From Monomorium pharaonis (lineage: Eukaryota; Arthropoda; Insecta; Hymenoptera; Formicidae), in the NCBI RefSeq assembly GCF_013373865.1, contig NC_050473.1, positions 14,020,783 to 14,084,782 of the forward strand: 64,000 bases of DNA, given 5' to 3'. The notes beneath the pieces are model-generated. The model made no database searches, was not told where the DNA came from, and worked only from the letters and a program-made list of their open reading frames with translations. Shown here piece by piece: positions 54,479-62,445 of this stretch; positions within the stretch are counted from its first letter, which is position 1, and every line of letters starts with the position of its first letter. Both the position numbers and the translations under genes were made by a program.

Positions 54479-57400
54479 AAATAATTTTCAAGAAAATCTG
54501 AAAAATAATATGTTCAAAAATATTTATCGATTTTTCAAAGAATTATACATTGCGTAAATTAAATAGAGATTTTAAAAAAATAAAGATAACATCTTGCTGC
54601 CTGCTTAAACTTTTTAAATTATTGATTTTAAAAAGAGTATCATGTGCATACATTTCATCACTAATAAAAAAAGAGAGGTGAAGAGATAGAGAGGTAATTC
54701 GAATCTACAAACCGGGTTGGCAGACAGCAATGAAGGGTTAATCACGGTTCCACCGCTCGTTGTTGAGGATTACGAGTGTTCTCCGCGATGAGAACGGGTT
54801 TCGGGGACGTATCAACTCCGCGGGTTGATGACAGGACCGAAGTCGACGTGTTAATGTGGCCAGAGAGTGGCGGCTTAACGATCGTCCTCGAGGACAATGT
54901 GGGATGGGGCATGACGACGGGTGAAAATCCTCTCGACGACACTCGTCCCTCGGCACGGACATAACGAACATGTGCACACAAACGTGCATACGCGACGAGC
55001 TTCCCAGAAGTTCTCAAGAAACACGTATACGTGGTACGTACGCAATAATTCGAAAGTTTCCGGTCGTTTGCTTTACGCGCGAAGAGCATCCTTTGCGCGC
55101 AGGGATCTCCGCGCCAAATGAAAGGTCCATCTTGACCAGGAAAATGTGAAAGTTTCACACCTACATATCTCTGTGCTACATCATCTTCCATATTTATAAA
55201 AGAAAAATAATTGATAGAAGAGTTTAGGAGAAACAAGATTTTTTTTGTCTACAGTGCAACAAATACGGTGATTTATTTGTCAAAGAGAAAAAACTTGCAC
55301 GAATTTGTTTTGATGCAGATAGATGTTAATTGTATTGCTAATTTTGTTAAAAAAAAATAAAGTTTTTATCAATCGAATGTATCCTTCCTCGAAATATAAA
55401 ACATATTTTTGCATTACGTACAGGCATTTGTCATAACAGAGCAAAAGTAAAAAGAGAATTTCTATTATATTTGACAAATATATTGCATCAAATGAGAGAG
55501 CTGGCATGCGAAAAAAATATTTATCATGATATATGATATATGTAAAAAGAAGAAATATTCTATCATCAAATATCTCGGCGTGACACGGTAGTGACTTGTC
55601 CAAAGTTAAATAATGGAGAATAAAGAGCAAACGGTCGATGTAAAGTATCCGAGTATCCAACCGCGTGCGGTGCATTAATTACATGTAAATAAATATACGC
55701 GACATGTAAAACAAATCGTTTGTCATATGCGTAACTCGGGCGGAACAAGGACTCTCTTTTACGTCATGGTAACGTAATAACGTCGGCCACTCGTAGAGAA
55801 CATAGATGTAATAATACCTGTCCGAAAGCACAATACGAACCACGCAAATGCGCTATTATTATTATGCAGCATGGTATGGTAACGGCACTAACTACAAACA
55901 CCAATTTTACCGTAAAGTCCGTCTCTCGTGCGATATAGAGAGCGTGCCCTAAAAACACACGGACGAGTAAATTTATCTCGGTAATTCGTGTATATTATTC
56001 AATTCGAGATTTTAAGATACACATACGTGATGTTAATAAAATTACATCACGATGAATAAAAAAAAACGCAGACATTTTCTATCCAATAATCTAAAATTAT
56101 ATCGGAGCTTTTGATGTTTTTGTTTATCGCGCAAATATTGATTTAAAAAAACTTCGCGAACACATCATTGCTTTTTAACCACCATATGGCATGATTAGTT
56201 GTCTAGCTTTTTTACATCCGGCAGTAACTTTTTGAACGCGATCAGAAACGAAAGAAACCGAGAAAGAAAGGCGTGGATGTGTCATCGAAAAGTGGAGAGT
56301 CATTTGCAAGATGGAAAGTGGCAATGCGGAAATAGGTATGAATAATGGACGTCACCCTGTATGGGTTGTTCGACTGTCGTCAGGAACGAAACATGAGAGA
56401 GCGCGCTGGGACTTGGCGGAAAGACGAAGAAGAGGCGGCGCGGGAGGACATAATAGATAGATAATGCGGAAGCATAGGAAATGGGATTGCAAATGACAGG
56501 CCGTAGTTGCTCGTGATCGAAAACATGGTTGAGCGTTATCAGCGAGTACTTATGGCCATCGCGATCGTTGCCGTATTATCGAACGGGGATGCTCTTATTA
56601 TCTTATGAACTGTAATACGCGGAGTCTCTCGCGATTGTACCTATGCATTATGCGGCAGGAAAAGTGTCTCCTGCCACTTCAGTTTGTCGAAATTGTCGTA
56701 ATAATGTTGCGATATCTCGAACCACGCATCGGCCAATTACCTCGAAGCTTTTGCAAAAGATAATGCATTAAAAAATTTTCACTTTTTTCGATTACGGCTC
56801 ACAAGTTACTTTGAATTTGACAATGATATTTCAACACCGGTACAAAGTTTTTCGACGGTTTCTATTTTCGCCCGTATTTTGGATAGAAACTTAAAAAAAG
56901 TGATATCCATTATAAGAAAGTAGAAAAACAGCAGACAACTGTCTCAGGAATCTGTCTACATATGATACAAACGCATTTGACATTTTAACTATTTTATTTA
57001 TTCGTATTTATTTATTATACATTTGTCTATTATTACATGTATCTTTACCACTTTTTTACAGTTTATAAAATTTTTAAAGTTTATCAGACATATACTATAT
57101 GAAGGAAATTAAAAAAAAAACCCCAAATGTGTTTTTTATTAAAATATTTCAGCGTTAATAATATCATTAGATAGACAGAGCAAATTTCTGTCTTCTTTTC
57201 TCATAACTGTCACTTGAATTATCTTTATTGAAATTGTAATCATAATTCATTAAGAATCAAAGAGGACCTAATGTTCAAGGTGAATTCTTCTGTCTATTTA
57301 TCTAAGTATTCATCTGCCTGGTATTCCTGGGAGCTTGATGATATCAGTCATTCCCCGCAATGTCGTATTCCACGAACGACGGCGCCCACGGGCGCACATT

Positions 57401-57587
57401 TATGCGCACTAACGATGCGAACGACGATCCCCCTAACAGCCGGAGACCTAGTTTACAAACTATTACACCGGTGGCATTAATATTCAGTTGGCTCTTATTC
57501 GACGAGACGACAAGAAAATGCATAATTCGGCGCTAGTGCTCGCCGACTGCGGTAGAAGTCTTACGGCTAGAAAGTCGACTCATCTCG

Positions 57588-57611
57588 CTCTCTCTCTCTC
57601 TCTCTCTCTCT
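57588..57611. repeat. (CT)12 microsatellite
   Basis: CT run within the CpG-rich block at 57.4-58.4 kb. Confidence 0.93.
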
Positions 57612-57714
57612 TGCTTTTTATCTCATGCTCCCTCGTCCTGCCACCTCGACAGCACGTTGTTCTCCACTTGGCACGCCCTGCTCTTTCGCTTCACTTTCGA
57701 ACTTACTCTCGGTG

Positions 57715-57738
57715 GCCGCCGCCGCCGCCGCCGCCGCC
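57715..57738. repeat. (GCC)8 trinucleotide repeat
   Basis: Eight GCC units in the CpG-rich block. It reads as poly-Pro or poly-Ala in overlapping frames, but no frame there looks like real protein. Confidence 0.93.
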
Positions 57739-58587
57739 GAAGGGGAACGCGATACGTACAGCAACTCCCGAATTAATTACGAACAGAGGCGAGCGTACGT
57801 TCGAAAGGCGTCGAGCCACCTCGCCGTGGAAGATGGAAACGGCGTTCTTATCGCACCATCCTGTGGCCGCGCAAGTACACTGCTACGAACATACATTACT
57901 TGCCGTTATGGCCGCGCCCAAAACGGTCCAGGCGATGCCCGGAGACGGCGGATCGAGTCGTTATCAACTTGCGCCAAGTCCGAATGCAAATACGTCTTAA
58001 ATTTCGCTCGTTAACGACAGACGCGCTTGGTTCGTTGGTCGGTTCTTATCGGGGGACGCGCGCGACGACAATCCTTTCGCCCCGCCGCCGTTACTCAACT
58101 CCCGCGTTCGCCATGTGAGAACACATCCGCGGGCGATGCAAAAGTGCTCTCGGGCTGTGAGACGAGGGCAAAGCGAGTGGTAGTATCTGCATGTAGGCTC
58201 CGTGGGTGTTTAATGAATATGCAAATCGCTCCCCCGGCTCGCCCGCCGACGACTCGCAGTTGCCCGAAGGAGAGAAGATAGAAGTGACGTTCCTCCTACT
58301 GGCGCTGCTGCTGGCTGTTACTACTGCCGCCGGTGACACGATGGTAATGGTTGGCGGCTGTTGGTGCCGTTAACGGCGACGCCTGCAAAATTCCTGACGC
58401 CACTACACGGCACTCACGACAACACACGAATGCTCGAAATTGTCCTGAAGAGAGACCGTCGTGTTACATAGTTTATACGGGAACGCGCGCTCTTGCTGTG
58501 AATCTCGCTTCGTTTCAACGATAGGTGTGCTACGTGAGAGTAACTGGAAAATTATGTCGGAAGAAATCTCGACTTCACTGTTTACTA

Positions 58588-58598
58588 CACGGAAAAAA
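58588..58598 (+). repeat. Left terminal inverted repeat
   Basis: CACGGAAAAAA, an exact inverse of the right terminus at 62433-62443. It is preceded by TA. Confidence 0.82.
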
Positions 58599-58624
58599 AT
58601 ATTTAGTTGGATCAATCAGAAATC

Positions 58625-58860
58625 TGGATATATTAACCAGATCGTCTGGTAAAATATGGACGATCCATACTTTTGTTTAAGTTAATCAGACAAATTTGGT
58701 AACGCGTTTCTGATAAAGACAACCAGACAAGTTTGGTGACTCATATTATGGTTTAAGTAACCAAATAAATCTGGTTGAATTCTGGTGAAAATGACTACAT
58801 TGTTAGTTGTAATATGATGGTAATATCTTATAAATATAACTAGACTTCTGATTGAAGAAA
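58625..58860. repeat. Left subterminal motif cluster (ACCAGA / TCTGGT)
   Basis: Several variants of one motif follow each other: TTAACCAGATCGTCTGGTAA, TTAATCAGACAAATTTGGTA, ACAACCAGACAAGTTTGGTG, then TAACCAAATAAATCTGGTTG with a further TCTGGTG. Most are small inverted repeats of AACCAGA with TCTGGTT or TTTGGT. Clusters of degenerate short repeats just inside the ends are typical of transposase-binding regions in DNA transposons. Confidence 0.62.
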
Positions 58861-58928
58861 CAAGTATAGTGTAGTTCATTTATCCAAAGTACAAATAACA
58901 AAATGTTTTCTAGCAATTATAAGGAATA

Positions 58929-58934
58929 TTTATT
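58929..58934 (-). terminator. Candidate polyadenylation signal for the SAM-gene transcript
   Basis: The minus strand reads AATAAA here, about 75 bases beyond the end of the orphan C-terminal frame and still inside the element. It is the natural 3' signal for a minus-strand transcript running through the gene. In DNA this AT-rich the hexamer is expected often by chance. Confidence 0.3.
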
Positions 58935-59007
58935 TTATACTTTCTTTTACAATAACAAAATAATAATTACATTAATTATATATTATACATATATATAACT
59001 TATAAGT

Positions 59008-59352
59008 TTACAAGGCAAATTTAGTTGCTACTAACAAATTGCCGCTCAATGGCAAACGTGCTACTATCGCAGGAAAAGGGTTAAACAAATGAGATATATT
59101 TACAGCGGTTAAGCCTACGGCATCCTGAACTTCGAAACCATGTAGGTTTTCATTAAATCCTATGGTATACATATTTTGACATACTAAACACAAATCATCG
59201 CTTTCATTGCATAAAATTTTTTGTATAATGCCAAATTGGGGAAGATCATCTAAAATATCAATAACTACACAGAGATTAGGTTTGTATATTATACCTCTAT
59301 GCTGAAAGTAGTTTCCATGCATTTTCCAGTGAAAGTAGGGGATAAAGAACTT
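59008..59352 (-). pseudogene. Orphaned C-terminal exon of the SAM-protein family
   Basis: A 115-codon open frame lies 16 bases beyond the SAM gene's stop codon, opening after an in-frame TAA and ending at TAA 59008-59010. It reads HGNYFQHRGIIYKPN, then VVIDILDDLPQFGIIQKIL, CLVCQNMYTIGFNENLHGFE and PFPAIVARLPLSGNLLVATKFAL. It looks like conserved globular protein, not noise. I recall that family members of this kind end in a similar block, preceded by a central domain that is missing here. The phase-1 donor at the end of exon 7 cannot be joined to the only nearby AG (the AAAAG just upstream) in the right frame, and the last SAM exon stops before it. The simplest reading is that an internal deletion removed the central exons and left this piece behind. 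Translation from its own ATG at 59322 (104 residues) is possible but unproven. Confidence 0.5.
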
Positions 59353-59367
59353 TTAATTAATTGATAT

Positions 59368-59765
59368 TCACTCAAGCATTCTACTCAAATCATCATTTAA
59401 AGTTACAACTGTAAAATAATAAATTGCTCATACTTTACATAATAATAGCAATTTTTTGAAAATATATAATTTAAAAGATTTTAAATATATATATATATAT
59501 ATTTTATTAATTTATTTTATTTTATTTTATGAAGAATCTAACCTGGTTCATTGTTTGTCGAATTTGAAATTTTTTGTCTTAAACCACTTTTACGTAGTTC
59601 TTTTACATAATTTGTATATTTATCGTACAATTTGCCTTTGGCATTTACTTTCTTGTCAGAATGCTTTTTATAAGGAATATAATATGTCTCCTGTACAAAA
59701 AATATGATAAAAAAGGCGTAATATAAAAAAAGAATATAAGGATTATAAAATATAAGGAGATATAA

Positions 59766-59811
<46 letters not shown>

Positions 59812-61719
59812 TATGTCTCCTTATTATACATATAGAAAGCCATATTACTAACTTGAATTTCTCCTGGAATAGCGTCCTGTATTTGCAAGGCTAATTCTTG
59901 CCATCGTCTATGACTTACTCTAATAAATACATATATCGTATTATTATTAACAATTATTTAAAAAGCACATTAAATAAATAAATTTTATCTGTTAAGATAA
60001 GTATAAAGTACAAACAGGTCAAAAATTCTAATATAAGCAATCGAATATCTCGTAAACGAAGTAAAGTGTTTTAAAACATAAAGTTTAAGACAAAAGTATC
60101 ATAATCATCTCTTAATATATAATAAGTAATAAAGATAGCAAACGCACCCTAAAGTTCAATTTACCTTTTGTTCTCGTTTTCTTTTAACTCATTTTTAATA
60201 ATGGCTAAACACAGTTTGCTTCTTGCTGCGTCCTTTTGTTTATAACTACAAGTACTATTTAAAACAGTTTTGGCAGCTTTTGCATCTAAATCAGTATCAC
60301 AGAGTTGTGTAATAACCTAATAATAATTGAAAAAATTATATATTTACATAAAAGAAAAAATATAACACATTTATAAAAATATACTTTCAAAAAGTACATA
60401 TGTATAAGATAAGTAATAATATAATAAAAAATATAATAATAAAATAAATAGTACAATAATAAAATAAATTAATTAATAATTTTCGTACATTTTTATTATT
60501 AATAGATTAAAAATTACTGACTTTACTTACATTTGTTGTAGAATGTATCTCTTCTGTCTGCTCTCCTCCTTCTTCATTCAAAGTGATTACCTAATAAATA
60601 TGCAAAATGTAAAAAATGATGACGAAAGATGTATGCAAACACATTTTAAATTTTACATAAAGTAAGTTATTATTACTATTAAGAAATTAGTTTATAAAAT
60701 GTATATTTAAAATGTTATTAAAAATTAATTTTTAATATTCATTTAAAAAATTTATTTGTTTGACTTACGTTTAATACTGTTTCTTTTATAACAGTGTTAT
60801 CAGTGTCATAAACATCATTGTTATCAGAAATTACAATTGGAGGATTTAAAGAATCGTTTTCTGTTGATATATCATTTATTAAGGATGATGCTTGTGAAGA
60901 GATTAATTGCTAAAAATAATATTCTTAAAATATTAATTGCTAAAAGTAATCTAATTATCATCAACATACACTCTTTATATTTAAATAAAAGTAATAGTGA
61001 AGTAACAATCCAAAAGTTATTATTAGAATATTTGCAAGAAAAAGTATAAAATATGCAAAAAAATTGTAATATTTGCACAGAACAAAATATTGTAAATATA
61101 CATACCAAAAATACTGTCAATACCTGTGTAAGTAGATCAGCCTTATAATGGTCTAATTTATCACAAAATTTGATTCTAGGTCCTATCTTTGGTATTATAG
61201 TCTGAAAGTCGGAAGGCTTCATAATTTTCAAAGCTGTATAATCAATTTCATTTGCTAAAAAAAGAATAATTTTAGCGCTAATGCTGATAAGAGTCTTGTT
61301 GAACTAATTGGACACACACACACTCACATGCACGCACGCACACACACACACACGCACACATACACACACGCACACACACACGCACGCACGCACACAGACA
61401 GACAGACAGATGTAAACTAAACCACAAATCATAATACAAAAAAAGATCTATTGTGTATATCAACATAATAAAGAAGTATTTTCGAAACAACATTTGTTTT
61501 ACTTTTTAGTTTATGAAAAAAAAATATGAATAAGAGGCAAACAAATGCATCTGTAAAAAAACTGTTAATAGCTTGCTAATACTGACACGTTATAATCTAA
61601 CAATGTAGTATGCTTCCGAAATCGAACTTTTATCATATCAAAATATACAAACCTTTAAAGATGTCAATATAATCTTCAAATCCCCATTCACGAAGTAAAT
61701 CGCATGTTTTATCATCCAT
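59368..61719 (-). CDS. Eight-exon SAM-domain protein gene inside the mobile element
   Basis: Coding exons on the minus strand are 61719-61653, 61254-61124, 60909-60769, 60590-60531, 60316-60165, 59919-59853, 59690-59543 and 59408-59368. Every intron is GT-AG and every junction keeps frame, giving 268 residues and a TGA stop at 59370-59368. Residues 1 to about 62, across exons 1 and 2, form a SAM domain: LLREWGFEDYIDIFK, then NEIDYTALKIMKPSDFQTII followed by PKIGPRIKF. SAM domains mediate protein-protein binding or oligomerisation. Exons 3-4 encode an acidic, Ser/Asn-rich linker. Exons 5-7 encode a basic region with RRWQELALQI, ETYYIPYKK and AKGKLYDKYTNYVKEL. I associate this layout with unnamed SAM proteins that are multi-copy in insects, but cannot name a function. 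The in-frame ATG at 61830 would add 37 residues encoded by the minisatellite. Retained introns mean the gene was carried as DNA, not as a retrocopy. Confidence 0.76.
59752..59824. repeat. (TA)n array enclosed by a 16-base inverted repeat
   Basis: ATAAGGAGATATAAGA at 59752-59767 is the inverse, with one mismatch, of TCTTATGTCTCCTTAT at 59809-59824. About 40 bases of nearly pure TA lie between them, giving an extensible hairpin. It sits in the intron between exons 6 and 7 of the SAM gene. Confidence 0.75.
61310..61413. repeat. Compound (CA)n / (CACG)n / (CAGA)n microsatellite in intron 1 of the SAM gene
   Basis: A long interrupted CA array with CACG variants ends in CAGACAGACAGACAGA. It lies between exons 1 and 2 of the element gene. 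Confidence 0.85.
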
Positions 61720-61759
61720 TTTTAATATATAATCGTTTTTGAGGTTATTTTTATCCAAC

Positions 61760-61828
61760 AACACGTCCACAACACGTCCACAACACGTCCACAACACGTC
61801 CAACACGTTTAACACGTCCAACACGTCC
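61760..61828. repeat. 11-bp / 9-bp minisatellite before the SAM gene start
   Basis: Three units of AACACGTCCAC are followed by four 9-base units, three AACACGTCC and one AACACGTTT. Three 11-base units total 33 bases and the rest are multiples of nine, so the array is open in frame on the minus strand. It would encode a repetitive leader (MDVLDVLNVLDVL...) if translation began at 61830 instead of 61719. Confidence 0.8.
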
Positions 61829-61866
61829 ACAGTCCAAATTTATAATTTTTGTGAGGAAACTCGCGA

Positions 61867-62058
61867 CAGTGTTTCCAGTCTCGACTCTTTTCACAGCAGC
61901 GTGCTGTAAGTGGAGAGGATAGCGAACAGCTTGGTCGACGGCACTCGACTATCTGCTGTTTCCTTTTCTCTCGAGCTGTCTCCTTCATGGAAAAAAGACA
62001 GCAGATAGTCGATTGTCGATCGCTTGCTGCTGTAAAAAATTTGAGACTGGAAGCACTG
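61867..62058. repeat. Large interrupted palindrome upstream of the SAM gene
   Basis: The arms share CAGTGxTTCCAGTCTC at their outer ends, ACAGCAGC in the middle, and a perfect 15-base inner arm, TCGACTATCTGCTGT at 61945-61959, with its inverse at 61998-62012. The left arm carries about 30 extra bases compared with the right. The loop is a pyrimidine-rich stretch of about 38 bases. It lies in the presumed promoter or 5' leader of the gene and is the GC-richest part of the element. Confidence 0.72.
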
Positions 62059-62150
62059 CTTACGATCATCAAATGAAATAAGAACTGCGCGTATAATTCC
62101 GATGCGACATCCACACACGGTATCCAATGAACTGTTACGGATATTGTAAC

Positions 62151-62200
62151 AAAATATTCTGGTTGGTTACCAGAATATTTTATTATAATAACCAAAAATT
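62151..62200 (+). repeat. Right subterminal 50-bp direct repeat, copy 1
   Basis: It matches 62323-62372 at 47 of 50 positions by eye. Its core is a perfect inverted repeat with 13-base arms, AAAATATTCTGGT and ACCAGAATATTTT, around TGGTT. It shares the TCTGGT/ACCAGA word with the left-end cluster. Confidence 0.75.
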
Positions 62201-62322
62201 GTGTTTAATTGTATTAACTATACATATCATGTTTATCTATCTATGTTATATAGTTATAATAACCAGACACTTAGATATTATAACTAGATTAGTAATAATC
62301 AAAATTTTACCATTGTCACACC

Positions 62323-62372
62323 TAAATATTCTGGTTGGTTACCAGAATATTTTATTATGATAACCAGAAATT
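62323..62372 (+). repeat. Right subterminal 50-bp direct repeat, copy 2
   Basis: Second copy of the palindrome-centred unit at 62151-62200, 172 bases downstream and about 70 bases from the right terminus. Between the copies, a looser ATAACCAGACAC...AACTAGATT stretch continues the motif family. Confidence 0.75.
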
Positions 62373-62432
62373 CTATTTAGTCCAACTAAATCTTGTTGAA
62401 CCAAGCATGTCATGTTAATATAACTGTGCTTG

Positions 62433-62443
62433 TTTTTTCCGTG
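62433..62443 (-). repeat. Right terminal inverted repeat
   Basis: TTTTTTCCGTG, the exact inverse of the left terminus, followed by TA and then GC-richer host sequence (GGGAGCGTGCC). Confidence 0.82.
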
Positions 62444-62445
62444 TA

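Larger units (their letters stand above)
42299..58585. other. Long non-coding stretch downstream of the Ig exon, probably intron
   Basis: The exon completing the Ig domain (expected YxCxVDF-type motif) was looked for and not found. CpG-rich blocks at about 42.3-42.54, 44.65-45.15, 49.75-51.4 and 57.4-58.4 kb are regulatory candidates. The rest is AT-rich and featureless apart from simple repeats. Confidence 0.45.
58588..62443. mobile_element. 3.86-kb DNA transposon-like element with 11-bp TIRs, carrying a SAM-domain gene
   Basis: The left end reads CACGGAAAAAAATAT and the right end is the inverse, ...TTTTTTCCGTG, giving a perfect 11-bp terminal inverted repeat. Both ends are flanked by TA (58586-58587 and 62444-62445), which fits a TA target duplication. 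The wider flanks read CTA and TAG, so a palindromic target or longer TIR cannot be excluded. Inside both ends are repeated motifs of the form AACCAGA...TCTGGTT, as expected of subterminal transposase-binding sites. The body is strongly AT-rich compared with the flanks. It holds one multi-exon minus-strand gene with a SAM domain and no transposase that I recognise. TA targets occur in Tc1/mariner-like elements, but neither the TIR nor the gene allows a superfamily call. It is probably non-autonomous or an internally deleted copy. Confidence 0.82.

Noticed and set aside
54742..55236. 164-codon minus-strand frame
   Set aside because: Overlaps other open frames on both strands and has no motif, plausible start context or family resemblance.
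57488..58000. 170-codon plus-strand frame
   Set aside because: Length is due to a CT microsatellite (poly Ser-Leu) and a GCC repeat (poly-Pro). Adjacent frames are equally open.
61809..62195. 128-codon minus-strand frame upstream of the SAM gene
   Set aside because: It runs through the large palindrome and minisatellite in a different phase from the SAM coding frame and has no protein-like motif.
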